Shown: positions 1 to 7,819 of the stretch, piece after piece
How the letters are laid out: each line of letters begins with the position of its first letter
How positions within the stretch are numbered: position 1 is the first letter of the stretch
NCBI GenBank assembly: GCA_003445095.1
Contig: DLVS01000431.1
Coordinates: 1-12,434 of the forward strand
Source: Verrucomicrobiales bacterium
GTDB lineage: Bacteria > Verrucomicrobiota > Verrucomicrobiia > Limisphaerales > UBA9464
DNA length: 12,434 nucleotides
Reading direction: 5' to 3'
The notes under the pieces: model-generated
Databases searched by the model: none
What the model was told of the DNA's origin: nothing
Seen by the model: only the letters and a program-made list of their open reading frames with translations
Translations under genes and position numbers: made by a program

Positions 1-2
1 AG

Positions 3-3000
3 TATGCCAATGTCGGAAATGCTTCAATGCCTGCTCCCCTGATCCAGGTCCGCTCGACGGACCCTGAGGACAACGAGAAACCTATCCTGACGCTCAGCCC
101 CACCCGACTGGTGGACGGATTCAATACATCGGTTCTACCCGAAGGCTTTGGGCATTCCGTTACCATACTGGCCAGCGGGCGGCAGTTGGGATTTCTGCAT
201 CCCGGAGAACGGGTTCAAGTCCCAGTGTATTTCGCAGGAATATTAGAACCTAGGGATTTTCACGACACCAACTTTGAGTTTGGCTTGTCGGTAATCGAGA
301 GCAGCGATCAACGGACGATGAATTGGGTTGGTGCCACGTATATACGCGGCTTGAAGAGCTATAAAGTGTGTCCTCTTCCGGAGTGTAGAGAGGACACCAA
401 GACATTTGATCTGGCGATGCCTTGGAGAAATGGCGACCCGCCAACGGCCGGTGAAGTGTCCCAGTTTGTCGTCGATTCTTTCTCACCCGGTGACACCGCA
501 GCAGGGCTCACGGGACAGTGGGACGAACCTGGCGTCCTTCAGCTTCGCCCTGACTCCATCAACGAAGTCGCTTGGTCCGCCATTGTCAGCAATCTGAGGG
601 AGCGGGTAGGTGAGAAACTCGGGGACTGGGTCCAAATCTTGAGCGAGAATGCGCAGTACCTCGCCCGCCATGGAAAGCCGAACTCCAATATTGATGACCT
701 TTGGCGCTTCGAGGTGTTGAAGGCCAGCGGCCTGGGACCGGTGCCGGTCCTCGACTCCGTGACCGATGCCAGCATGGTCACGCCTGGAGTCGGGTTGTCT
801 GTGTCTAGGGCCTTCCCAAACACCATCCCGGGACGGCATGTCCAAGGACCATTCGGCTACGGCTGGACCTTCAGTTGGGATCAAAGGCTGATGCAGGGAA
901 CCAATGGATTGGTCGAGATTGGGGGCTGTTGCGGCGGTGCTCGGCGACGCTATGAACCTGATATCCGAACTGTCGGCAAGTACTTCTCCATGCCAGGGGA
1001 TGCGTCCACCTTGTATCAAGATTCCAACGGCCGGTTTATTCTGCGTTCTTCGGAAGGAACGTTGACCCGATTTAATATCGCCGGGCGTAGCGAGGCGATT
1101 GAGGATCCCAACGGCAATCGGGTTACCGCTTTCTATGATTCCCAGGGCCGGCTAGAGCGGCTCGACCACTCCTCAGGTTCGAGTCTGTTCCTCGCCTACA
1201 ACGCTGCTGGACGGATTGCCTCCATCCACGACTCCGCCGGGCGTACCAATCGCTTTTCCTACGATGCCTCGGGCAACTATCTCCAAACCGTCACCACCGA
1301 CGATGGCAAGGTGACACGCTACACCTACCAGACCACCGGCGATCCTCGGGTGCTGCACGCCCTGACCTCCATCGAACGGGGCGGCACCACCCAGCATTTC
1401 GAATTCGATGAACGGGGACGCCTCCAGTCCACCTACCGGGCCGACGGCGAGCAGCGGGTTCGCTTCGCCTACGATCCGGCGGGGACAGTCTTCGTCAGCG
1501 ACCAACTCGGAACGAACAGCCTGTACTACAATGAATCGGGGTTGTTGACCAAAGTGGTGGATCCGCTCGAGCACATCACGTCCAGTGTCTTCGACGCGGA
1601 GTTTCGCTTGAAGAAGCTGATCCTGCCGACCGGGGAGCAGCAGTCCTTCGATTGGACGAAGCAGGGCAACCTCACCCGGCTCACGGATGAATTGGGCCAA
1701 ACCACGTCGTTCAGCTACCGGCCCGAGTTTAACCGCCTGGCCAGCTTCACCGACGCCAAACTGAACACCACCCGCTACACCTACGATACGCGCGGCAACC
1801 TGGTCTCGACCATTTACCCGAATCAAAGCGTCGAGCGCTTCGCCAACTACACTGAGGCCGGCCTGCCGCTCAGCTACACCAACCGGCGTAGCCAGCCGCT
1901 CACTTACGAATACAACGCGGCCGGACAGATCACGAACCAGATCTTCGCCGACGGCCATGCCATCCAGTTCACCTACGATCCTCGCGGCAATCTGGCCTCC
2001 ACCGTGGATGGCGATAAGGTCACCACCTACGCCTATGCCCCGGACACCGACGGCGACCGCCTGAAGCGTGTGACCTATCCCCAAGGCCGCTTCCTCGATT
2101 ACACCTACGACGCCTTTGGCCGGCGCATCCAGATGACCGATCAGGACGGCTTTGCCTCGAAGTACGAATACGACTCCGCCGGTCGCCTTTGGAAACTGCG
2201 CGACGAGACCGACACCCTGCTCGTCACCTACACCTACGAGCCATCGGGCCGCGTGAGCCGCATCGACAAGGGCAACGGCACCTTCACCACCTACGAGTAC
2301 GACCCCGCCGGGCAATTGCTCAGCCTCAAGAACCACCGCAACGCGACCACGCTCAACAGCCGTTTCGACTACACCTACGACCGGCGCGGACGGCGCAGGA
2401 CCATGAGCACGCTCGACGGCGACTGGACCTACGGCTACGACGCCACCGGCCAGCTCACCCGCGCCGTCTTCGACTCCATCAACCCGGAGATTCCGGACCA
2501 GGATTTGACCTACGAATACGACGCCCTGGGCAACCGCGTCCGCACCATCGAAAACGGCGTGACCAACCTCTACGTCGCCAACAACCTGAACCAATACACC
2601 AGCGTCGGCGGCACCAACCATCTCCACGATGCGGATGGGAACCTGACCTTCGACGGCGTGAACACTTACGAGTGGGATCAGCAGAGCCGGCTTGTAAGGG
2701 TGACGGGGCCGAGTGGGGTGACGGAGTATGAGTATGATGCGTTTGGGAATCGGGCGGGAACAGTTCTCAACGGCCGACGAATCGGGTACGTCCTAGATCC
2801 AACAGGTGCTGGGGATGTGTTGGTCGAATATGGTGATACAGAACCCGAATTATTTAGAAATATCTATGGAAATGGACTAATCGGACGTTCGCAGGCAGGT
2901 TCACCAATAGGATTCTACGACTTTGACGGCATTGGGTCGGTCCACGGAATTACAACAAACGCAGGTGCGCTTTTCAATAATTACGCCTTCAGCCCATTTG

Positions 3001-4769
3001 GGGAGTCGCTGTACAGAGAGACCTCGCTCGCCAATCCATTTGAATTTATTGGGCAATTTGGTGTGCAGGACGGAGAGAGCCAATTATGCTATATGAGATC
3101 TCGATTTTATTCGACGGCGATTGGGCGCTTCTTGAGCATTGATCCAATCAGAATAGATGGTGGTGATCAGAATTTTTACCGATACGTCAAGAACGATTCG
3201 CCAGGAGCCATCGATCCGATGGGGCTGTATTTTCTTCGCGGATTTCCAAGAAACACAGGAAAGGTTATTAGAGGTTCATTCAAAGTATGGGGAAACAAAA
3301 TTTCGCCGTTCTGGGAAGCAGCCGAAGCGTTCGATGTTATTTTAAATACAGATGTAAACAATCATGAGAGCTGTGTAAATGGCTTCAAAACACTGGGCAG
3401 TCTGTCGGCCGGCTTTGGAGTTGGGCTAGCGACAGGCAGCATTAATCCTGTCGCGGGGTTTTTCTTAGGCCAACTCGCCAGCACGGCAGGTGCCCTTGGA
3501 GGAGCGGCGGCGGGGAATTTTCTCTGTCCGCCTGCTTCACCAACCCAGATCCCTACGCCAGGCCTCCCTCCCAACGACGAAACCGAAACCCAGTCAGTCA
3601 GTTCAACCGACCCGAACGAAAAGCGTGGCCCTTCCGGTTTCGGAGCAGCGAACTTTCTGACCGCCGGTGCATCATTCCCCTACCGCATCCGCTTCGAGAA
3701 CTTCGGCCCGGGGAGCACCAACGCGAATGGCGAGCCGTTCCCGCCCGAGGTCTGGGCCAGCGCGCCTGCCCAGGAAGTCGAGATCACCGATCAACTCTCC
3801 ACCAATCTGAATTGGGCCTCCTTCCGCTTCACCAGCGCCGGCTTCGGCGACACGATCCTCGTCCCCGAACAGTCCGCGCCCTCCTTCGAGCGCATTCTCC
3901 CGGTCACCATCCAGGACAAAACCTTCGACGTTCATTTCGAGATCTCCCTGAACCGGGTCACGGGTCTCGTCCGCACGGTCTTCCGCTCGATTGATCCGCA
4001 GACCTCCCTGCCGCCCGAGGTCCTCACCGGTTTCCTGCCGCCCGAGGACGGCACCGGCATCGGCCAGGGCTTCATCGAATACCTCATCGAACCGCGCGCC
4101 GATCTCCCGACCGGTGCCGAGATCCGCAACATCGGACTCATCTCCTTCGACCGGCAGCCCATCATCAGCACCGACCAGATCGATCCTTTGGACGCCTCCC
4201 GCGGATTCGATCCCCAGAAGCAGGCCCTGGTAACTATTGACGCCGACGCCCCCTCCAGCGCCGTGCTCCCGCTCCCTGCCATCACGCGGGAACCCGTCTT
4301 CGAAGTGAAGTGGAGCGGTACCGACCTCGGCGCGGGCATCGCCGACTTCGATGTCTATGTCTCCACCAACGGCGGACCCTGGAGCCTGTGGATCGCCGCC
4401 ACCGCGACCAACTCGGCCGGTTTCCTCGGCGAAAATGGAAACACCTACGCCTTCTACACCCTCGCCCGCGACCACGTCGGCTTCGTGGAGCCGCCGCCGG
4501 CCACCGCCGATGCCTCGACCACCGTCATCCTGCCGCTCCCACTGGTGGTGTCAGTTGAACTCATTGAAGGATCTCCAGCGGAAGGTCTCTCGATTCGCCT
4601 CAGCTATCCGGTCGAACCCGACTTCGACTATTTCGTAGAGTTTCGGGACTTGCTCGGCGGCGAAGACGAGTGGCAATCGGTGGCGGAAAATCCCCACAAC
4701 ACCAGCGCCGTGACGATTCCCACGTCGGAGGAGTTTCGCTTCTTTCGGGTTCAGCGCGTGCAGCGATGA
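3..4769 (+). CDS. Giant RHS/YD-repeat extracellular protein, 5'-truncated by window edge
   Basis: The frame is open to the left edge: eight sense codons precede the first Met at 27, so the true start probably lies outside. Residues are numbered here from Met27. Residues 1-330 resemble the N-terminal module of large secreted YD proteins of Verrucomicrobia, Planctomycetes and Chloroflexi (MPAPL start, SLSRxFPxxIxGR-like stretch). YD repeats with G-R/N-Y-x-YDxxG pattern follow at about 355-905. The RHS core end is at about 1022-1067 (YMRSRFYS, GRFLSIDP, then DPMGL). Residues 1068-1191 form a short variable tip with a Gly/Ala-rich hydrophobic stretch between Cys1116 and Cys1167. From SSTDPNEK (1192) to about 1405 the sequence matches a conserved domain I recall as DUF7619. 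An Ig-like domain (about 1405-1500) and a C-terminal module ending RFFRVQRVQR follow. The role is probably a surface or secreted adhesive/structural protein; a polymorphic toxin is less likely, because the tip is internal and no immunity gene follows. The family call is strong; the function is inferred. Confidence 0.88.
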   Translation, partial: YANVGNASMPAPLIQVRSTDPEDNEKPILTLSPTRLVDGFNTSVLPEGFGHSVTILASGRQLGFLHPGERVQVPVYFAGILEPRDFHDTNFEFGLSVIESSDQRTMNWVGATYIRGLKSYKVCPLPECREDTKTFDLAMPWRNGDPPTAGEVSQFVVDSFSPGDTAAGLTGQWDEPGVLQLRPDSINEVAWSAIVSNLRERVGEKLGDWVQILSENAQYLARHGKPNSNIDDLWRFEVLKASGLGPVPVLDSVTDASMVTPGVGLSVSRAFPNTIPGRHVQGPFGYGWTFSWDQRLMQGTNGLVEIGGCCGGARRRYEPDIRTVGKYFSMPGDASTLYQDSNGRFILRSSEGTLTRFNIAGRSEAIEDPNGNRVTAFYDSQGRLERLDHSSGSSLFLAYNAAGRIASIHDSAGRTNRFSYDASGNYLQTVTTDDGKVTRYTYQTTGDPRVLHALTSIERGGTTQHFEFDERGRLQSTYRADGEQRVRFAYDPAGTVFVSDQLGTNSLYYNESGLLTKVVDPLEHITSSVFDAEFRLKKLILPTGEQQSFDWTKQGNLTRLTDELGQTTSFSYRPEFNRLASFTDAKLNTTRYTYDTRGNLVSTIYPNQSVERFANYTEAGLPLSYTNRRSQPLTYEYNAAGQITNQIFADGHAIQFTYDPRGNLASTVDGDKVTTYAYAPDTDGDRLKRVTYPQGRFLDYTYDAFGRRIQMTDQDGFASKYEYDSAGRLWKLRDETDTLLVTYTYEPSGRVSRIDKGNGTFTTYEYDPAGQLLSLKNHRNATTLNSRFDYTYDRRGRRRTMSTLDGDWTYGYDATGQLTRAVFDSINPEIPDQDLTYEYDALGNRVRTIENGVTNLYVANNLNQYTSVGGTNHLHDADGNLTFDGVNTYEWDQQSRLVRVTGPSGVTEYEYDAFGNRAGTVLNGRRIGYVLDPTGAGDVLVEYGDTEPELFRNIYGNGLIGRSQAGSPIGFYDFDGIGSVHGITTNAGALFNNYAFSPFGESLYRETSLANPFEFIGQFGVQDGESQLCYMRSRFYSTAIGRFLSIDPIRIDGGDQNFYRYVKNDSPGAIDPMGLYFLRGFPRNTGKVIRGSFKVWGNKISPFWEAAEAFDVILNTDVNNHESCVNGFKTLGSLSAGFGVGLATGSINPVAGFFLGQLASTAGALGGAAAGNFLCPPASPTQIPTPGLPPNDETETQSVSSTDPNEKRGPSGFGAANFLTAGASFPYRIRFENFGPGSTNANGEPFPPEVWASAPAQEVEITDQLSTNLNWASFRFTSAGFGDTILVPEQSAPSFERILPVTIQDKTFDVHFEISLNRVTGLVRTVFRSIDPQTSLPPEVLTGFLPPEDGTGIGQGFIEYLIEPRADLPTGAEIRNIGLISFDRQPIISTDQIDPLDASRGFDPQKQALVTIDADAPSSAVLPLPAITREPVFEVKWSGTDLGAGIADFDVYVSTNGGPWSLWIAATATNSAGFLGENGNTYAFYTLARDHVGFVEPPPATADASTTVILPLPLVVSVELIEGSPAEGLSIRLSYPVEPDFDYFVEFRDLLGGEDEWQSVAENPHNTSAVTIPTSEEFRFFRVQRVQR
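1090..2745 (+). repeat. YD/RHS peptide repeat array inside the giant gene
   Basis: This stretch encodes about 25 degenerate repeats of roughly 20 residues, recognisable by YxYD or FxYD followed by xxGR/xxGN (for example YTYDTRGNL, YEYDSAGRL, YTYDAFGRR). At DNA level the words cacctacga and cgcggcaac recur. The strong codon periodicity explains the long open frames on the opposite strand. In known RHS structures such repeats coil into a beta-cage that encloses the C-terminal region. Confidence 0.85.
2760..3480 (+). other. AT-rich block within the RHS gene
   Basis: Counted 60-base lines give GC of 20/60 (2821-2880), 27/60 (2941-3000), 29/60 (3061-3120), 26/60 (3121-3180), 21/60 (3241-3300), 25/60 (3301-3360) and 31/60 (3361-3420). 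The flanks give 37/60 (2281-2340), 40/60 (3481-3540) and 41/60 (4021-4080). The reading frame is uninterrupted. The block covers the end of the YD array, the RHS core and most of the variable tip, then composition returns to GC-rich in the SSTDPNEK domain. A replaced core-plus-tip cassette is one explanation. Edges are approximate. Confidence 0.6.
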
Positions 4770-4799
4770 GTCATTGCTCATTGCTCAAATCAATACCTT

Positions 4800-4819
4800 C
4801 GTCGGCGACGCGGCCGACG
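4800..4819. other. GC-rich hairpin 30 bp after the RHS stop, possible weak terminator
   Basis: A perfect 7-bp stem (cgtcggc / gccgacg) encloses a 6-nt loop. It lies between two convergent genes, where terminators are expected, but no T-run follows on either strand, so it is not a standard intrinsic terminator. Confidence 0.3.
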
Positions 4820-4890
4820 TGGGAACGAGGCGCACTTTCACTTTCGCACCATCGCTTCGAATCAACTCCCGGCGCGCTCGACGTCGTAGC

Positions 4891-4951
4891 TGCCAACGTG
4901 AGTTGGTGACCGTGCCTCGTTTGGTGGACTGCCACGGACTGACGTCCGCGG
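4891..4951. repeat. Two related small palindromes, inverted relative to each other
   Basis: The first palindrome (4893-4906) has stem ccaac/gttgg and loop gtga. The second (4935-4948) has stem cggac/gtccg and loop tgac, which reads gtca on the other strand. Read in opposite orientations the two share an acgtNagt core, and their stem bases differ in ways that keep pairing. The pattern suits a degenerate intergenic REP-like repeat in the 281-bp convergent gap 4770-5050, where no gene is seen. Recurrence in the genome cannot be tested here. Confidence 0.4.
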
Positions 4952-5050
4952 GCACTTCCCTGGTTTCTCTTCTGCGTCACCTACTGGCTCCACACTGCCA
5001 GGGCCATCACCGGGCAAAATGATCCGCGAAACTGCAGACGAACCCGCACG

Positions 5051-5800
5051 CTAATGGGCCGCTTCTCCCAGGACGAGCTTTTGGACGCGCAGCACTGGAG
5101 TTTGCTCCTGCAATTCGAGCTTTCCGCTCGCCGTGACGATGCGGGCAGCCCACTCCACGTCATAGCGTAGCGGCGTTCCATCGGCGCCCGCGAGCAGGAC
5201 CACCGTGGCGTTTCCTTCCGCGTCTCGCACGAGGAGGCCGGGAGGTACACCGCCGCTCAGACACCGCACCGCACAGGCGCGGTGGACTTTGCCGGTCGCC
5301 GGTCGCATGACGCCGTACCAACATTTGGTGTCCACCAGTTCGCCCGTGAGTACTGCCTCACCGACGGGTTCAGAGCGCGGGCGCAAATCCTTGGCGACGG
5401 CTCGACCGATCACTTCGAAAGAGTTCGGTTGGTTGAGTTCGATCATGACTGCTTTCCCTCGGTAGATTAACGAACCTTGGAACCGAACTTGGTCGCCGTC
5501 GTGACCGCGGGCGAACGCGGGCAAGCCCTGTTTGCCTGAGCCCACCAGCAGGTAATTCGTTCCGGCTCCCGCCGCGGACAACGTGCGCAGCCACGGCAAG
5601 GGTGTTTCGTAAAGCACTCCCTCAAACGAGCGAGTGACTCCAAACTCAAAGGTGCCCTGATCCGCCGGAGTCTGCCGGGCCGCCAGCAGACCCAATATCA
5701 TCGTTACCGCGAGGACCAGCGTCACCACGACTCGCCGCGTGTGCCGCGCCAATGCCGGCGGCGCTTGGTCAAGATAGCCGATGTAGAAGTCGTCCTTCAT
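5051..5800 (-). CDS. Membrane-anchored protein with conserved Cys/His motif, last gene of redox cluster
   Basis: The product has 249 aa. A short N-terminal segment with several basic residues (RHTRR) precedes one membrane helix at about 24-41. The rest is soluble and probably periplasmic. I recognise no named family. The striking part is residues 153-192: GELVDTKC (Cys160), a GVMRP stretch, KVHRACAVRC (His173, Cys176, Cys180), then LSGGVPPGLLVRD. Three Cys and one His close together suggest a metal or cofactor site, or a redox disulphide. The gene begins one base after the TGA of the Rieske/ferric reductase gene (TGA-G-ATG), so translation is probably coupled and the product is a likely partner of that membrane protein. 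Membrane anchoring and coupling are well supported; the biochemical role is unknown. Confidence 0.8.
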   Translation of the reverse strand: MKDDFYIGYLDQAPPALARHTRRVVVTLVLAVTMILGLLAARQTPADQGTFEFGVTRSFEGVLYETPLPWLRTLSAAGAGTNYLLVGSGKQGLPAFARGHDGDQVRFQGSLIYRGKAVMIELNQPNSFEVIGRAVAKDLRPRSEPVGEAVLTGELVDTKCWYGVMRPATGKVHRACAVRCLSGGVPPGLLVRDAEGNATVVLLAGADGTPLRYDVEWAARIVTASGKLELQEQTPVLRVQKLVLGEAAH

Positions 5801-5801
5801 C

Positions 5802-6860
5802 TCATTCGGCGGCCGCGCCTGCGCACCGGGTTCCCGCGGGATTCGCGAGGCGCTTCACCCAAACCCGGGCTGCGATAATTTTCGTGTCATACGTGGGCAA
5901 CACCTCGTGGAATGGCGGCGGACTGCAGCCGTCTTCGGGCTGATAGTTCCAGCCATGCCAAGGACAAGTGATGCAACCGTCGACGATGCGTCCTTCGCCA
6001 ATGGGTCCTCCTTGATGGCGACAGACGTTGGAGGTCGCGAAGATTCGGTTCTGATGGCGAAACAAGGCCAGGCGCTTTCCCTCCACGACCACAACTTTGC
6101 CTCGGCCTTCAGCGATGTCGGTTGCATGTCCCACATCCACGAACCCATTTCGTTCGGCGGCTTGAGCTGCCTCGTCGGTCCGAGTCTCTTGCATCGCCGC
6201 GGCGAGGTGCAGTCCGGCGACGATTGCGAAGCCAAGTCCCAGCAAGGCGGGATACACCCAACTCCGTTCCGCCTGCAGCACTCCGAACGCGACGTGAACC
6301 AAAATCAAGCCGTAGGCCACATACACTCCGAGGTGCAACAGCTTCCAAAATGAGGCACCCAATTGACGCAACCAAAAGTCGTGGCTGGTCGCCGCCATGA
6401 GGAACAAAATCAGGAGCGCGGCGGCGCCAAACGGTTCGAACGGGAAATGGGAAACGTTAACCTGTCCGTGCGCGAATGGCCGATAGTCGCGTTCATACGC
6501 TGTGAAGACACTGACGAGCGGATTCACATCCCCGAGGGCGTGGAACTGGATGATTGAAAATATTCCGTGGACCAGCGCGAGAAGGAACATCGTCACACCT
6601 AAGTGGCGTCGATTGTAGAGCCACGGCAGAAAGCGCTGATCGAGCCGGGCGAGCGGGCCGACGCACAAGATCACGTGCAACAGCAGCAATGCCGAAATCG
6701 AAGTACCGCGGATGATGAGCGTTTCGACGGTAATGTTGGGCGAGACCCACAACGTCACGCCGACAAACGTCCCAAGTGCCAACACCAGCAGGGCGACGAG
6801 GGTCAGGTCATAAAGCCGTTTCTGACGGTTCCAATCAATGGCGCGGTACGCGAGAGCCAT
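5802..6860 (-). CDS. Ferric reductase-like haem b membrane domain fused to Rieske [2Fe-2S] domain
   Basis: The product has 352 aa. About six membrane helices lie near residues 20-40, 52-70, 88-108, 143-160, 176-194 and 201-222. Candidate haem-ligand His residues are His86 (NRRHLG), His98 (LVHGI), His176 (LLHLGVY) and His189 (LVHVAFG), a pattern like the ferric reductase/MsrQ membrane domain. After a linker at about 222-240, the C-terminal domain carries a complete Rieske motif: Cys280-x-His282, 16 residues, Cys299-x2-His302 (CPWHGW). The usual FAD/NAD(P)H-binding module of ferric reductases is absent, so electrons probably pass between the 2Fe-2S cluster and membrane haems. The gene is fourth in the cluster, 31 bp after the small membrane protein gene and 1 bp before the Cys-motif gene. 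The ATG at 6860 lacks a clear ribosome binding site. Domains are sure; the electron donor, acceptor and direction are not. Confidence 0.9.
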   Translation of the reverse strand: MALAYRAIDWNRQKRLYDLTLVALLVLALGTFVGVTLWVSPNITVETLIIRGTSISALLLLHVILCVGPLARLDQRFLPWLYNRRHLGVTMFLLALVHGIFSIIQFHALGDVNPLVSVFTAYERDYRPFAHGQVNVSHFPFEPFGAAALLILFLMAATSHDFWLRQLGASFWKLLHLGVYVAYGLILVHVAFGVLQAERSWVYPALLGLGFAIVAGLHLAAAMQETRTDEAAQAAERNGFVDVGHATDIAEGRGKVVVVEGKRLALFRHQNRIFATSNVCRHQGGPIGEGRIVDGCITCPWHGWNYQPEDGCSPPPFHEVLPTYDTKIIAARVWVKRLANPAGTRCAGAAAE

Positions 6861-6891
6861 AGGAATTCAAGGGATTGACCGCCAAAGCTGG

Positions 6892-7290
6892 CTAGCGCGG
6901 TGGCTTCTCTCCCAAGGACACAGAAGCGAGCGGCGACCGAGGAATGAGAGCGGGGCGCCACCACAGCGCCGCGGCCACCACTAACGGCACCGACACCGCG
7001 AGCGCTTGCCAGGCGAACCGATGCAAGGCGCGCAACCGCCGAGATGATACAGGCGTTTCCTGATTTCCCAGAAATGATCGTCCCTGTGCCAGCCGGTGCC
7101 ACCGGAGGGCCAAGAATGGCCAGAGAGCAATAACCCCAGGTGTGATGAGCAATCGAAAACCAATCCCAGCACCAACCGCGCCGGTGTCCAGGCGCCGTAA
7201 ACCCCAGCCCTGAAAAGCAGCCGCGAACAGCCCACCGAGCGCCAGGTAAATCGCGGCGAGGGTCAGGGCGAATTCCACGAGCGGTTTCAT
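6892..7290 (-). CDS. Small three-helix membrane protein of the redox cluster
   Basis: The product has 132 aa and no family that I can name. Hydrophobic helices lie at about 7-28, 45-62 (FRLLITPGVIALWPFLALRW) and 93-110. Basic stretches LRR, RWHR and SRRLRALHR lie between helices and at their ends. The start is supported by an AGGA about 8 bases upstream of the ATG, inside the 19-bp gap after the DoxX-like gene. It is third in the cluster and ends 31 bp before the Rieske/ferric reductase gene. It could be an accessory subunit or assembly factor for that protein; this rests on context alone. An overlapping frame on the same strand (6803-7297) lacks helix-like organisation and is treated as a shadow. 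Confidence 0.75.
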   Translation of the reverse strand: MKPLVEFALTLAAIYLALGGLFAAAFQGWGLRRLDTGAVGAGIGFRLLITPGVIALWPFLALRWHRLAQGRSFLGNQETPVSSRRLRALHRFAWQALAVSVPLVVAAALWWRPALIPRSPLASVSLGEKPPR

Positions 7291-7309
7291 TCGACAATTC
7301 CTACCACCT

Positions 7310-7819
7310 CTATTCCGGAAAGTCGTCGAGCCGCGTGATGTGCGGCACCGATTGCTGATGAATCCACAGGACAGCGAACGCGCTCAGAAAGGTGGTGCAG
7401 GCCATTCCGAACAGCAGCCCGTGGTCACCTTGGATCGCGATGCCGAGGACGGCGATATGACTCAGAATTGCCGCGCCCATCGCCCCCAAGGTCAACATCG
7501 CGCCGAGCCAAGTGAAACGCGGCGCTAGGAGCAGTACCGCGGCCAACAGTTCCCAGACGCCTTGCCCGTAACGCCCCCAAGCCTCCATGTTCATCTTGGT
7601 AAAAATCCAAACGGATTCCGGGTGCGCCGTGAACTTGAAGTACAGCGTCTCTAACATGATTCCCGCCGCAATGATCCGGCAGATCCAACTGACCGTGAGC
7701 TTGGCTCGAGGCAGCACCTCGCCGCCGCCGCTCTCCACCTCGAGTTCCGCCTCGCGCCGAGCGGACATAAAGGTGCGCATCGCTTCACGTTGTTGGGAGG
7801 TCAGAGCCTTCATGGTCAT
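7310..7819 (-). CDS. DoxX-like membrane protein
   Basis: The product has 169 aa, with a charged N-terminal tail of about 40 residues followed by four helices at about 44-64, 86-103, 104-126 and 136-155. The stretch from LYFKFTAHPESVWIF through WELLAAVLLL resembles DoxX-like proteins; DoxX-family members are often linked to quinone-dependent or sulfur/thiol redox systems. The ATG at 7819 overlaps the YHS gene's TGA by 4 bases (ATGA), suggesting coupled translation. A second in-frame ATG at 7813 sits at better spacing from an upstream GGAAA, so the protein may start two residues later. A structural or quinone-related role in the cluster is inferred from the family. Confidence 0.85.
   Translation of the reverse strand: MTMKALTSQQREAMRTFMSARREAELEVESGGGEVLPRAKLTVSWICRIIAAGIMLETLYFKFTAHPESVWIFTKMNMEAWGRYGQGVWELLAAVLLLAPRFTWLGAMLTLGAMGAAILSHIAVLGIAIQGDHGLLFGMACTTFLSAFAVLWIHQQSVPHITRLDDFPE

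Noticed and set aside
1173..2627. Long minus-strand open frame (484 codons) opposite the RHS gene
   Set aside because: It mirrors the codon periodicity of the YD repeats; its product is a Val/Gly-rich repeat with no domain, and the plus frame is a clear family match.
3672..4475. Minus-strand open frame of 267 codons opposite the DUF7619-like domain
   Set aside because: The composition is skewed to Gly, Glu and Asp as a by-product of GC-rich coding on the plus strand; no recognisable motif.
6803..7297. Alternative 164-codon minus-strand frame over the small membrane protein
   Set aside because: It overlaps the start of the Rieske/ferric reductase gene in another frame, and the 132-aa frame has a better start site and clear helices.
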